Source: Aquimarina mytili
Lineage (GTDB): Bacteria > Bacteroidota > Bacteroidia > Flavobacteriales > Flavobacteriaceae
Length of the DNA stretch: 64,000 bases
Assembly: GCF_016735115.1 (NCBI RefSeq)
Contig: NZ_JAERQJ010000006.1
Location: forward strand, 62,001 to 126,000
Direction: 5' to 3'
A program made the translations under genes and the position numbers. A model generated the notes under the pieces. It had not been told where the DNA came from and searched no databases. It saw only the letters and a list, made by a program, of their open reading frames with translations. The first letter of the stretch is position 1. Each line of letters opens with the position of its first letter. Shown here piece after piece: positions 44,697 through 54,568 of the stretch.

Positions 44697-45188
44697 ATGC
44701 AGGAAATAATTAATGAAATGAATAAAAAAATAGTGTATACTTCGAGATGGGCTCAAGCCATTCATTACCTAGGCCTTGTGATCTTTACAATCCTATTGAT
44801 AGCGATTGTTTTTTGGGCTCTAAAGATATACCGCGAAGATGAAACCCCGCTATCTTTTGTTGTTTTGTTTGTTCCTCTTACATTTCTTGTTTGTAGGATG
44901 TATATGAATTCTCTGTTGTTAAAATATCTTCAGGCTAAGTTAACCTACAGTAAAACGCATATTAGTATCACGTTGAGAGGTAATACAACACAATATTCAT
45001 GGTCAGAAGTAGCAAAAGTTAAAATTGTTCGTTCCAATTTGAGTGAACTTTTAATGTTATATAATACTAAAGGAACCCGGATTTATGCGGCGAATAGTAA
45101 AACCAATAAGGGGTACAGGTATTTTGAAGACTTTATAATGTCTGAAAGAATAGCGGGTGAAGTAGATAAGGTTTACCTTGTTTTTTAA
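44697..45188 (+). CDS. Uncharacterised membrane protein with PH-like C-terminus
   Basis: This 163-residue protein has two membrane helices (about 24-44 and 52-72), then a soluble part (about 80-160) that alternates short strands (AKLTYSKTHISITLRGNTTQ, VAKVKIVRS, LMLYNTKGTRIYAA) and ends in a helix, like the PH-like domain of small bacterial membrane proteins. It is not recognised. The start could also be the second Met (residue 8). It follows the TRAP genes by 68 bases, but a functional link is not shown. Confidence 0.65.
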   Translation: MQEIINEMNKKIVYTSRWAQAIHYLGLVIFTILLIAIVFWALKIYREDETPLSFVVLFVPLTFLVCRMYMNSLLLKYLQAKLTYSKTHISITLRGNTTQYSWSEVAKVKIVRSNLSELLMLYNTKGTRIYAANSKTNKGYRYFEDFIMSERIAGEVDKVYLVF

Positions 45189-45196
45189 GCAAAAAC

Positions 45197-45230
45197 AAAC
45201 CTACTTTAGTATTGAGTCTAAAGCAGGTTT
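45197..45230. terminator. Hairpin between convergent genes
   Basis: Arms AAACCTACTTTAG and CTAAAGCAGGTTT (one mismatch, 8-base loop) lie between the membrane-protein gene and the convergent lipoprotein gene, with T-rich sequence after the stem on plus. Confidence 0.75.
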
Positions 45231-45247
45231 ATTTTGTTTTTTCTTAA

Positions 45248-46084
45248 TTAAAGTTCAATTGTAGTTTCGTTGCCTTCACCATCAGTTTGTGTAGCTGTAT
45301 TATCACATGTTCCATCACCATAATCCAAAGTAATGACTTCGCTATTTTGAGTGGTTACAATAACCCCACTAACGGTGTATGCACATCCTCGTTCATTACG
45401 CAATGGAGTAGTAATTTCTACACCATATTGATCACCATTGCTGAATCGTGTTGAACTGCTTCCAGAGGTGAGTTTGTAATATTCAGAATCCTGTGGATTA
45501 TCTGGGTTTCTATCAAAGAAAGTTTCTTTTACAAAATTTGATTCACTGGTTGCAGTAAGTCCGTCTTCCCAGGCAAAAGAAAAGTTAGTGCTTGTAGAAA
45601 ATGCTGTATTTCCAGTTTCACTTCTAAACGTGAATGTCGTATTTGCAGTACCCGCAATGGCTATACCTTTATAGACAAGATTTTCAAGAACATAATTTAT
45701 TACAACCTTATTCTCAGTATCTAAAACGATAGCAAAACTCATACGAATACTACCCGAAATTGATTCTCCATTAATCTCACAACCATCTTCAAAATTAATT
45801 AAAATTGTACGAGTTCCATCTGTAGATTCAGAGGTAATCGTAGCACAATCAATCATTTTGTTGGCAGAATTACGAGTAACAGGTATCAGACCTGATTCTG
45901 TACTAAACACGTCCTCAACCATAGAATTAATTTCGGTGTTTGCAGTTTCAAGATCTTTATACTGTTTGGCAGTAGTTACTTCACTGGTTGGGATTTGAAC
46001 TTCATTATCATCGTTCTTACATCCTATTAAACATGTACTTACCACAAAAAACAAGCTTAAGAAAGCTTTAAATTTATTTTTCAT
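45248..46084 (-). CDS. Uncharacterised lipoprotein
   Basis: This 278-residue protein has a lipoprotein signal with Cys22 (STCLIGC) followed by the acidic KNDDNE, a lipoprotein export-type tail seen on surface lipoproteins in Bacteroidota. The rest is Thr/Ser-rich and beta-rich, with GCAYTVSGVIV and LDYGDGTCDNTAT near the end. I do not recognise the family. The last part resembles repeats found in other flavobacterial lipoproteins. Location on the cell surface is inference. Confidence 0.78.
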   Translation of the reverse strand: MKNKFKAFLSLFFVVSTCLIGCKNDDNEVQIPTSEVTTAKQYKDLETANTEINSMVEDVFSTESGLIPVTRNSANKMIDCATITSESTDGTRTILINFEDGCEINGESISGSIRMSFAIVLDTENKVVINYVLENLVYKGIAIAGTANTTFTFRSETGNTAFSTSTNFSFAWEDGLTATSESNFVKETFFDRNPDNPQDSEYYKLTSGSSSTRFSNGDQYGVEITTPLRNERGCAYTVSGVIVTTQNSEVITLDYGDGTCDNTATQTDGEGNETTIEL

Positions 46085-46272
46085 ATTAAAAAAATTAATG
46101 AGTTAATAAAAAGTTGTTAAGGTGGTTATTCTAATAAAACAACGGAAAGTGCATATGTAATCTTATCTTGAGTTTAGTTAATAATTGTTAAGTTTATGTT
46201 AGAATTAAATTATTTGGTACGCAAAAGAGTCACAATCTAAGGTGTTTATGCTTATATATTTTGAAAATTCTA

Positions 46273-46303
46273 TTGCAAAGAATATTTCTTATCAATATCT
46301 TCG
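46273..46303 (+). promoter_or_regulatory. Promoter of pyruvate carboxylase
   Basis: TTG at 46273-46275, 20 bases, then TATCTTCG at 46296-46303. One base differs from TAnnTTTG. It leaves a leader of about 40 bases. Confidence 0.6.
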
Positions 46304-46347
46304 CAGCGAATGTTCGCTAAAAACGATATAAACTCAAAATTTAAAGT

Positions 46348-49300
46348 ATGCAAATAAAAAAGGTTTTAGTCGCCAATCGAGGTGAGATAGCAATCAGGAT
46401 TTTTAGAGCTTGTACAGAGATTGGTCTCCAAACAGTGGGGGTCTATACCTATGAAGATCGATATTCGTTACATCGATACAAGGCAGATGAAGCGTATCAG
46501 ATTGGAGAAAATCACGAACCGCTAAAACCATACTTGAATATTGAGGCCATTATAAAAGTTGCTAAAAAGAACAATGTTGATGCGATTCATCCGGGATATG
46601 GTTTCTTGTCAGAGAATGCAGAATTTGCAAAACAATGTGAAGAAAATGATATTATTTTTATTGGTCCAAAAGTATCTGTTCTTAAATCACTAGGAGATAA
46701 AATTACAGCCAAAAAAGTGGCTATTGATAATAATATCCCTATTATCCAGAGTAACAAAGAGGATTTAGTAGATATAAAAATTGCCATAAAAGAAGCGAAG
46801 CGTATTGGTTTCCCTGTAATGCTTAAAGCTGCATCTGGCGGTGGTGGTCGAGGAATGCGTGTTATTAGAAATCAAGAAGAACTCGAAAAAGCATTTCCAG
46901 AATCTCGCAGAGAAGCCTTAAATGCTTTTGGTGATGATACTGTATTTCTTGAAAAATTTGTAGAAAATCCAAAACACATAGAAATACAAATCGTGGCAGA
47001 CCATCATGGTAATATGGTACATTTGTTTGAACGCGATTGTTCTGTACAGCGACGTTATCAAAAAGTAATAGAATATGCTCCTTCATATGGGGTTGCTGAA
47101 GAAATAAAACAAGATTTATATAAGTATGCACTTACCATTTGTAAAGCAGTAGATTATAATAATATTGGTACTGTAGAATTTTTGGTAGACGATGATGGTA
47201 GTATATATTTTATAGAGGTTAACCCAAGAGTACAAGTAGAACATACAGTTACCGAGATTGTTACTGGGATAGATCTAATTAAGGCACAGATATTTATTGC
47301 TGGAGGGTATAAGTTATCGGATAAACAAATAAAAATAGAAAGCCAGGAAAACCTAAAGATAAATGGATTTGCAGTACAATGTAGAATTACTACAGAAGAC
47401 CCAGAGAATAACTTTAAGCCTGACTATGGTACGATAACAACATATCGTAGTGCTTCTGGATTTGGAATTCGATTGGATGCAGGAAGTGTGTATCAAGGTG
47501 TGACTATTTCTCCGTTTTTTGATTCAATGTTGGTAAAAGTTTCAGCCAATAGTAGAACTCTTGATGGTGCGTGTAGAAAAATGCGAAGAGCGTTATCCGA
47601 GTTTAGAATTAGAGGCGTAAAAACTAATATGCCATTTCTGGATAATATTCTTCAACATGAAACCTTTAGAACTGGTAAAACAACAGTAAACTTTATCCAG
47701 AATACAAAATCTTTATTTACCATAAAAGAATCCAGAAACCGTGCCACAAAATTGGTTAATTTTCTAGGAGAAGTTATTGTTAATGGTAATCCCGATGTTA
47801 AAAAGATAGATCCTAATAAAACATTCGTTGTACCCGAAATTCCAAAATATGACGAGAGCGGGGCTTTTCCTAAAGGAACTAAAAATCTTCTTACAGAATT
47901 GGGGCCTGAAAAGTTTTCTGAGTGGTTAAAAAATGAAAAGAAAGTACATTTTACTGATACTACTATGCGGGATGCTCATCAGAGTCTATTGGCAACTCGT
48001 ATGCGTACGTATGATATGCTAAAAGTAGCCGAAGGGTTTGCTAAAAACCATCCGGAAATATTTAGTATGGAAGTGTGGGGAGGAGCAACCTTTGATGTTT
48101 GTTTGAGATTCCTTAATGAAAACCCATGGGAGAGATTACGATCATTGCGTAAAGCAATGCCCAATCTTTTATTGCAAATGCTTATCCGTGGATCGAATGG
48201 AGTGGGATATACGGCATACCCTGATAATTTAGTAGGTAAATTTGTTGAACAATCGTGGGAGAATGGTGTAGATGTATTCAGGATTTTTGATTCGTTGAAT
48301 TGGATGAAATCCATTGCTCCTTGTATCGAACATGTGAGAACAAGAACTCAAGGTCTTGCTGAAGGTTCGTTATGTTATACCGGAGATATTCTTGATCCAA
48401 AACGAACAAAATATACGCTGGATTATTATATCCAATTAGCTAAGGATATCGAAAATGCAGGTGCACATATCTTAGGAATTAAAGATATGGCTGGTTTACT
48501 AAAACCATATGCAGCGTATGAATTGGTTTCAGCTTTAAAATCTGAAATTAATATTCCAGTTCATTTACATACGCATGACACATCATCTGTGCAGCCTGCT
48601 ACCTATCTTAAAGCTATAGAAGCTGGTGTTGATGTGGTTGATGTAGCATTAGGTGGATTGTCAGGATTAACCTCTCAACCTAACTTTAATGCAATAACCG
48701 AAATGTTGCGTTTTCATGAACGAGAAAATAAAATGGATATTTCGAGCCTGAACAACTATTCAAACTATTGGGAGGCAGTTCGAGAGTATTATTATGTATT
48801 TGAATCAGGATTAAAAGCGGGAACAGGAGAAGTATACCAGCACGAAATCCCTGGTGGGCAATATTCTAATCTAAAACCACAAGCACAAGCACTAGGATTA
48901 TCTGACCGTTTTCATGAGATTACTAGAATGTATGGCGAGGTAAATGAGTTGTTTGGTGATATCGTAAAAGTTACTCCTAGTTCTAAGGTAGTAGGCGATA
49001 TGGCACAATACCTGGTTAGTAACAACCTTACCATAGAAGATGTAAAAGAAAGAGGAGAAACGATTTCTTTTCCACAATCGGTAATGAGTTTCTTTAAGGG
49101 TGAGTTAGGACAACCCGTTGGAGGGTTTCCAAAAGCCGTACAAAAATCTGTGCTAAAAGATCAAAAACCGTTTACCGATCGCCCAAATGCGCACTTAGAG
49201 CCTGTTGACTTCGAAACCGAATTTAAGGATTTTGTAAAAGTCTATAAAAAAGGAATGGGACGTGAACTAGATATTACCGATTTCTTGTCATATAAATTAT

Positions 49301-49800
49301 ATCCAAAAGTATTTACCGGAGCGTACAACCACCATTTGAAATTCGGGAATGTTATGAATATTCCTACCAAAAACTTTTTCTATGGAATGTCTCCAGAAGA
49401 AGAGATTATCGTAAAATTGGATCAGGGAAAAACGCTGTTGGTACAATTAATTTCGGTAGGAGAACCAAATGAAGAAGGTAAAGTAACTGTATTCTTTAAA
49501 GTCAATGGTCAAACTCGTAATGTAGTTGTGCAAGATAGTGCTATTAAAGTAGATAAAGTAGTGCATGCAAAAGTTGATAAAGCAGATGCTAAACAGATAG
49601 GAGCTCCATTACAAGGATCTTTATCTTCAGTACTAGTAAAAACGGGCCAAGAAGTTAAAAAGAATGAGCCACTTTTTATTATTGAAGCCATGAAAATGGA
49701 AACGACTATTACAGCTAATGAGGATGCAGTAGTCAAGAAAATAGTGCTTAAATCTGGTACTATGGTAGAAGCAGATGATTTGGTAATTACTCTAAAATAA
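46348..49800 (+). CDS. pyc: Pyruvate carboxylase
   Basis: Pyc makes oxaloacetate from pyruvate, bicarbonate and ATP. The 1150-residue single-chain enzyme has the biotin carboxylase part (1 to about 460; AASGGGGRGMRVI for ATP binding, EVNPRVQVEHTVTE), the carboxyltransferase barrel (about 535-830; FTDTTMRDAHQSLLATR, HLHTHDTSSV), the PC-specific domain, and the C-terminal biotin carrier with Lys1116 in EAMKMET. Lys1116 would be biotinylated by the BirA encoded at 18.6 kb. Monocistronic. Confidence 0.98.
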   Translation: MQIKKVLVANRGEIAIRIFRACTEIGLQTVGVYTYEDRYSLHRYKADEAYQIGENHEPLKPYLNIEAIIKVAKKNNVDAIHPGYGFLSENAEFAKQCEENDIIFIGPKVSVLKSLGDKITAKKVAIDNNIPIIQSNKEDLVDIKIAIKEAKRIGFPVMLKAASGGGGRGMRVIRNQEELEKAFPESRREALNAFGDDTVFLEKFVENPKHIEIQIVADHHGNMVHLFERDCSVQRRYQKVIEYAPSYGVAEEIKQDLYKYALTICKAVDYNNIGTVEFLVDDDGSIYFIEVNPRVQVEHTVTEIVTGIDLIKAQIFIAGGYKLSDKQIKIESQENLKINGFAVQCRITTEDPENNFKPDYGTITTYRSASGFGIRLDAGSVYQGVTISPFFDSMLVKVSANSRTLDGACRKMRRALSEFRIRGVKTNMPFLDNILQHETFRTGKTTVNFIQNTKSLFTIKESRNRATKLVNFLGEVIVNGNPDVKKIDPNKTFVVPEIPKYDESGAFPKGTKNLLTELGPEKFSEWLKNEKKVHFTDTTMRDAHQSLLATRMRTYDMLKVAEGFAKNHPEIFSMEVWGGATFDVCLRFLNENPWERLRSLRKAMPNLLLQMLIRGSNGVGYTAYPDNLVGKFVEQSWENGVDVFRIFDSLNWMKSIAPCIEHVRTRTQGLAEGSLCYTGDILDPKRTKYTLDYYIQLAKDIENAGAHILGIKDMAGLLKPYAAYELVSALKSEINIPVHLHTHDTSSVQPATYLKAIEAGVDVVDVALGGLSGLTSQPNFNAITEMLRFHERENKMDISSLNNYSNYWEAVREYYYVFESGLKAGTGEVYQHEIPGGQYSNLKPQAQALGLSDRFHEITRMYGEVNELFGDIVKVTPSSKVVGDMAQYLVSNNLTIEDVKERGETISFPQSVMSFFKGELGQPVGGFPKAVQKSVLKDQKPFTDRPNAHLEPVDFETEFKDFVKVYKKGMGRELDITDFLSYKLYPKVFTGAYNHHLKFGNVMNIPTKNFFYGMSPEEEIIVKLDQGKTLLVQLISVGEPNEEGKVTVFFKVNGQTRNVVVQDSAIKVDKVVHAKVDKADAKQIGAPLQGSLSSVLVKTGQEVKKNEPLFIIEAMKMETTITANEDAVVKKIVLKSGTMVEADDLVITLK

Positions 49801-49808
49801 ATTTTATT

Positions 49809-49863
49809 GACCTCACAGATTGGTTGTTGAGCTTGTCGAAGCGCAAACCTGTGAGGTCTTTTT
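49809..49863 (+). terminator. Terminator of pyc, nested interspersed-repeat core
   Basis: Outer arms GACCTCACAG and CTGTGAGGTC are followed by five T. The loop holds TTGAGCTTGTCGAAGCGCAA, itself a smaller hairpin and, as I recall, a sequence found many times in flavobacterial genomes near terminators. Confidence 0.85.
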
Positions 49864-49899
49864 ACTTTACTTAACATCAATACAGCTCTACAATCCCCT

Positions 49900-49928
49900 T
49901 TGTAGTTTAGAAAATCTTTCTATTTTTA
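49900..49928 (+). promoter_or_regulatory. Possible promoter of the SGNH/MBOAT cluster
   Basis: TTG at 49900-49902, 18 bases, then TATTTTTA at 49921-49928 (one base off TAnnTTTG), 27 bases before the TTG start codon. Confidence 0.4.
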
Positions 49929-49954
49929 CAATATATTAACATTCCCGGGAAACA

Positions 49955-51472
49955 TTGAGAGTCAGACCAATTCAAATATCATTATTTATCCTATTTATTT
50001 TAGGAGCATTGTTTGGATTAATGTTTTTAAGTCAAAAAGGAGGGGTGCAAAAAGCCCAAACTCAAGACGATGGATTCTCTTATGAAGGGATATCTCTTAA
50101 ATACCCTACATACAGAACATTTTTAGGGCTCGAAAAAGATTCTACGCTCACAAGAGAAGATATCCTAAAAGTAACCCAGGTAGTAACTCCTCTTGATATC
50201 GAAACTGAAGAAGATGAGGTAACTTTGATAAGCGATGCAAGTGAAGAAAAAATAAAAGAGCTACCTGATTTTTCTAAAATAGACACCACACAACTAGTCA
50301 GAATTAGATATCCCGATAGTAACCCTGATTTTGTTAGCGAGCTCAGAAAAAAATTCTCTTCAAGAAACTGCCGTATCATTCATTATGGAGATTCGCAAAT
50401 TGAAGGTGATAGGATTACTGCATATTTGCGCAACAGGCTTCAACGTATGTATGGGGGTAGTGGTCCGGGGTTTTTACCAATAAAACCAGTATACAGGCAG
50501 ATTAGCGCTGTTATAGAACCGAGCGATAATTGGGAGCGTTACGCATTTTTTGATCCTACGAAAAAGAAATTTTCACATCGAAAATATGGTACATATCTTT
50601 CGGTTTCAAGATTTACTCAATATCAAAAATCACTACCTGACAGTATAGCTTTAGATTCGTTACCAGTGCAAAAAGCTTCGGTAGTTATTGGTAAATCAGA
50701 TGATACCTATCGTAAGTTTAGAAGATTTACGAATATAGGCTTGCATTATGGTAATTGTAATTTCCCCATTAAAGTATCGGTATATAATGATGGTGCTTTG
50801 ATTCAACAAGATAGTCTTATTGCCGATGGCAGATATCACCAATATAAAATCAGAACATCGGTTACACCTACCAATCTTAAGATAGAACTCGAAGGCAAAA
50901 TAAGTGCAGATTTTTATGGGTTAACCCTTGATGGTGGTTCCAGAGTTCAGATCGACAATGTAGCGATGCGCGGTGCATCGGGGACAATTTTTGCCAATGC
51001 CAGTGCTGCAACATATGGTAGGATGGTAAGACAATTAAAACCAAAGATTTTTATTATGCAATACGGAGGCAATACCATGCCGTATCTAAAAGATTCTACC
51101 GATGTAGATAAGTATACTAAACGTATTGCCAGCCAGGTAAACTGGATAAGAAAACGTGCAAAAAATGCAAGTTTCATATTTATTGGTCCAACAGATATGT
51201 GTCTTCCGGTTAACGGTAAGATGGAAACCTACCCGCTATTACCTTATCTCAATGCTAAACTTATGGAAACCTGTCTTGATAATAATGTTGCGTATTGGAG
51301 CATGTATCATGCTATGGGCGGAAAAGGATCAATGGAATTGTGGGTTGACGAAAAACTCACCGCAAAAGACTATATGCATTTTACCTGGAAAGGAACCAAA
51401 ATAATTTCAGAACTATTTTTTACAGCCCTATACCTTGACCTTAAAGAACCTGATAACAATGACAATGCGTAA
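49955..51472 (+). CDS. SGNH/GDSL-hydrolase-like membrane-anchored protein
   Basis: This 505-residue protein has an N-terminal membrane anchor (about 6-26), a disordered acidic part, and an SGNH fold with HYGDSQIEGD (nucleophile Ser) and DYMHFTWKG (Asp and His of the triad). Such proteins beside an MBOAT enzyme act as O-acetyltransferases or esterases on glycans, as in alginate and peptidoglycan acetylation. The start is TTG at 49955. The next gene overlaps its end. Confidence 0.85.
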   Translation: MRVRPIQISLFILFILGALFGLMFLSQKGGVQKAQTQDDGFSYEGISLKYPTYRTFLGLEKDSTLTREDILKVTQVVTPLDIETEEDEVTLISDASEEKIKELPDFSKIDTTQLVRIRYPDSNPDFVSELRKKFSSRNCRIIHYGDSQIEGDRITAYLRNRLQRMYGGSGPGFLPIKPVYRQISAVIEPSDNWERYAFFDPTKKKFSHRKYGTYLSVSRFTQYQKSLPDSIALDSLPVQKASVVIGKSDDTYRKFRRFTNIGLHYGNCNFPIKVSVYNDGALIQQDSLIADGRYHQYKIRTSVTPTNLKIELEGKISADFYGLTLDGGSRVQIDNVAMRGASGTIFANASAATYGRMVRQLKPKIFIMQYGGNTMPYLKDSTDVDKYTKRIASQVNWIRKRAKNASFIFIGPTDMCLPVNGKMETYPLLPYLNAKLMETCLDNNVAYWSMYHAMGGKGSMELWVDEKLTAKDYMHFTWKGTKIISELFFTALYLDLKEPDNNDNA

Positions 51473-52742
51473 CAAATTACTTTTTTGCGTTTGGCTTTTT
51501 GCATTACCAACATTGCTGGCACAAACGTATGTATTAGATACCATACAAAATAAATACACCTTTGTAAATTGGAAAGCGAATAGCATTAAAATGGCCGAAC
51601 ACTCTCCGGCTTTCAAAACACTATTCAGAAAATTAGATACCATTGCCAAAGGAGGAGAAGAAGACCTTCATATTTTTCATATCGGAGGGTCCCATATTCA
51701 AGCCGATATTTATTCGAACCGTTTGCGATCTTATCTACAAACGATGAGTCCTACAGCAAAGGGGCAACGGGGGTTTATCTATCCTTTTAGTATAGCCAAA
51801 ACTAATAATCCCGGAAATTACAAGGTTGAGTTTGATGGCGAGTGGGCAGGATATCGATGTTCAGTTAGAAAAGATAGTGTAGCCTGGGGATTATCTGGAG
51901 TTACCGCAGTTTTTAAAGACTCTGTTTCTAATGTGAAATTAAAGGTCAATGGTAATAATTATCATGAAAAGATGTATGATTTCAATAAAATTAGGATCTT
52001 TTATGATGATTGGAGCACAGATTATGAGATATCATTTAAGCAAGATTCCTTGGTAACTAATACAACCAAAAATAAAGAAGCACATTTTATTGAATATACC
52101 CTTAACAAAAATGTAGAAGAAATAGAATTTTGTATTCGAAAGGTAGAAGATGTTGAGAATGCAGAGTTCTTGATGATGGGGATTGAGCTAATGAATGATA
52201 ATAAAGGGATACAATACACGTCGATTGGTGTAAATGGAGGAAGTTTTTCATACTATGATCGATGCAAGTATTTTGATGATCAATTATTACTCTATAAGCC
52301 AGATCTCTTTATCGTTTCTGTAGGGACAAATGATGCGTATCATCCAGACTTTAATCCACAAGAGTATAAAGCGTACTATATTGATTTGATTAAACTCATT
52401 CAAAAAGCCAATCCAGATTGTGCAGTGTTACTTACGGTGCCCAATGATTCATATTATAAAAAGAAATTCCCCAACCCTCGAACCCGAATCGCAAGAAGGA
52501 TGATCTATGAAGTCGCCAAAGAACAACAAATGGCAGTATGGGATTTTTATGAGATTATGGGAGGATTCAATTCTTCACAGAGTTGGTATACCCATAAACT
52601 AATGCCAAGAGACAGAATTCATTTTACAGTGATGGGCTATCGTATTAAAGCCGATCTTTTATTGCAGGCTCTTGCACATTCATGGGAAAAAGAATTAAAA
52701 CTTGAGCCTAATGCTATTTTGAATCAGATTATTAATGAATAG
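51459..52742 (+). CDS. Second SGNH/GDSL-like secreted protein
   Basis: This 427-residue protein has a signal peptide (RNKLLFCVWLFALPTLLAQ) and an SGNH fold with FHIGGSHIQAD, where the usual GDS is GGS, VSVGTNDAYH as block III, and DRIHFTVMG with the Asp-His pair. It overlaps the first SGNH gene by 14 bases and the MBOAT gene by 8. The ATG at 51459 or 51465 is preferred, because the more distal start at 51435 precedes the signal peptide by eight residues. It is probably periplasmic and the partner of the first SGNH protein. Confidence 0.83.
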   Translation: MTMRNKLLFCVWLFALPTLLAQTYVLDTIQNKYTFVNWKANSIKMAEHSPAFKTLFRKLDTIAKGGEEDLHIFHIGGSHIQADIYSNRLRSYLQTMSPTAKGQRGFIYPFSIAKTNNPGNYKVEFDGEWAGYRCSVRKDSVAWGLSGVTAVFKDSVSNVKLKVNGNNYHEKMYDFNKIRIFYDDWSTDYEISFKQDSLVTNTTKNKEAHFIEYTLNKNVEEIEFCIRKVEDVENAEFLMMGIELMNDNKGIQYTSIGVNGGSFSYYDRCKYFDDQLLLYKPDLFIVSVGTNDAYHPDFNPQEYKAYYIDLIKLIQKANPDCAVLLTVPNDSYYKKKFPNPRTRIARRMIYEVAKEQQMAVWDFYEIMGGFNSSQSWYTHKLMPRDRIHFTVMGYRIKADLLLQALAHSWEKELKLEPNAILNQIINE

Positions 52743-54393
52743 ACTTATAGACATATTTTCTTTCTCTGAAGATTCTCCACTAATCTTTACACAAGCAGAT
52801 TTCTGGATATTCTTTGCAGCATTATATTTTATTTATGCCATAGTCTATAGCAAAAAGGATTTACGTAGTGCTTATCTCTTTGCCATCAGTCTTCTGTTTT
52901 ATTATAAAACCAGTGGGCTTTTTATAGGTATTCTATTATTTAGCACGGTTAATGATTTCTTTTTGGGTAAAGCAATCTATAAAAGCAAATCGGTCGTATT
53001 TCAAAAAACACTGGTTGCTATTAGTGTGATTATTAACCTGGGTACACTTTGTTACTTTAAATACGCTTATTTCTTTACAGAATCCTATAATTACCTTTTT
53101 CAGACCAATTATGAGGTGATCAACTACCTTGCGCAATGGACCAATACATGGAGCGGTGTCGATTATTTTACAGTAGATAAAATTATCCTTCCAGTAGGGA
53201 TTTCGTTCTATACCTTTCAAACGATTAGTTATAGTGTAGATATTTACCGAAAGCAAATCAAACCTCTCAAATCTATTATCGATTTTGGATTCTTTGTGAG
53301 CTTCTTTCCGCAGTTGGTGGCAGGGCCTATTGTTCGAGCTTCAGATTTTGTGCCCCAGATCCGAAAAGAAATTAATATCACCAAAGACGATTTTGGTAGA
53401 GCCACTTTTATGATTCTAAAAGGATTAATCAAAAAGATGCTGTTTGCAGATTATATTGCAGCCAATTTTATGGATCGCGTCTTTGATGTACCCGAAATGT
53501 TCTCTGGGTTTACCAATATTATGGCCATGTTTGGATATTCGTTGCAGATTTACGGTGATTTTTCAGGGTATACCGATATAGCTATTGGGCTGGCATTGCT
53601 TATGGGATATAGGTTGCCGGTTAATTTCAATTCGCCTTATAAGGCAATCCATTGCGGTGATTTTTGGCGGCGCTGGCATATCTCATTATCAAGTTGGTTA
53701 AAAGATTATCTATATATACCCATAGGGGGTAATCGTAACGGAAGTATTTTCTCATATACATTTATCTTAGTATTTACGTTTTTGGGTGTTTTTGCGGTAT
53801 CAGACTATGGGATTGCATTGATAGCTGCAGCCTCTGTAGGTTTTTTGTTAATTATCACCTTGTTTTCATCAAAACTGGCATGGCACTTTAATCGCAACGT
53901 AAATATCATGATCACCATGTTAGTGGGTGGGTTGTGGCATGGTGCCTCCTGGAAATTTGTTATCTGGGGAGGGCTTAATGGTATTGGGATTGTTACCTAT
54001 AAGTACTGGCGTTTAATCAGTCCGTATGAAAATTCAAAAGCATGGTATGCTATACTATGGCGTATTGCCTTAACTTTTGTGTTTATTACATTCACCCGTA
54101 TTTATTTTAGAGGCAATAGCATGGATCATATCGATCGCTTTTATCAGCAGGTAATAACCAACATGGATTGGCAAAATGCACTGGCTGTACTTTGGGAGTA
54201 TCGTGTGGTGTTTATCGTAATGCTAATAGGGTATATTACGCATTGGTTACCCTATAAAACAAAAGATTGGGCTTTAGATCAGTTTATAAAGAGTAATATG
54301 GTGATCAAGGCACTTGTTGTGATTGTGGTGGCTATTATTTGTTATCAAACCTATGCAGCCGATTTCCAGCCATTTATTTACTTCCAGTTTTAA
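52735..54393 (+). CDS. MBOAT-family O-acyltransferase (AlgI-like)
   Basis: This 552-residue membrane protein has about 12 helices and the MBOAT signatures FFPQLVAGPIVRA, DFWRRWHISLSSWLKDYLYI and MLVGGLWHGASWKFVIWGG, with the catalytic His. AlgI-like enzymes pass acyl groups across the membrane to a periplasmic SGNH partner. The cluster SGNH-SGNH-MBOAT is in one overlapping unit. The acceptor glycan is unknown. There is no alginate synthase nearby. Confidence 0.93.
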   Translation: MNRLIDIFSFSEDSPLIFTQADFWIFFAALYFIYAIVYSKKDLRSAYLFAISLLFYYKTSGLFIGILLFSTVNDFFLGKAIYKSKSVVFQKTLVAISVIINLGTLCYFKYAYFFTESYNYLFQTNYEVINYLAQWTNTWSGVDYFTVDKIILPVGISFYTFQTISYSVDIYRKQIKPLKSIIDFGFFVSFFPQLVAGPIVRASDFVPQIRKEINITKDDFGRATFMILKGLIKKMLFADYIAANFMDRVFDVPEMFSGFTNIMAMFGYSLQIYGDFSGYTDIAIGLALLMGYRLPVNFNSPYKAIHCGDFWRRWHISLSSWLKDYLYIPIGGNRNGSIFSYTFILVFTFLGVFAVSDYGIALIAAASVGFLLIITLFSSKLAWHFNRNVNIMITMLVGGLWHGASWKFVIWGGLNGIGIVTYKYWRLISPYENSKAWYAILWRIALTFVFITFTRIYFRGNSMDHIDRFYQQVITNMDWQNALAVLWEYRVVFIVMLIGYITHWLPYKTKDWALDQFIKSNMVIKALVVIVVAIICYQTYAADFQPFIYFQF

Positions 54394-54397
54394 GATT

Positions 54398-54568
54398 ATG
54401 TCAATTCTAGTGGCTTTAATTTTAATTGAGATTGTATCGAGAATAGTGATCTTTGATCAGAAACATGATATTAACTATTATGGCGTGTCCCTGCGGGTCG
54501 GGCTATCTGCTATATCTTTTTATCGCCGCTTCTCGATATACCACACTCAGGTGTGGCACTCGAAGTGA
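54398..54568 (+). pseudogene. Possible truncated gene behind the MBOAT gene
   Basis: An ATG 4 bases after the MBOAT stop opens MSILVALILIEIVSRIVIF and DQKHDINYYG, which looks like the anchored start of a membrane or SGNH protein (compare the L-E-I-x-x-R-I-x-F pattern at the start of many GDSL proteins). After about 28 codons the frame runs into the interspersed repeat at 54482 and stops soon after. It could be a third SGNH gene cut by the repeat. Too short to be sure. Confidence 0.35.
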
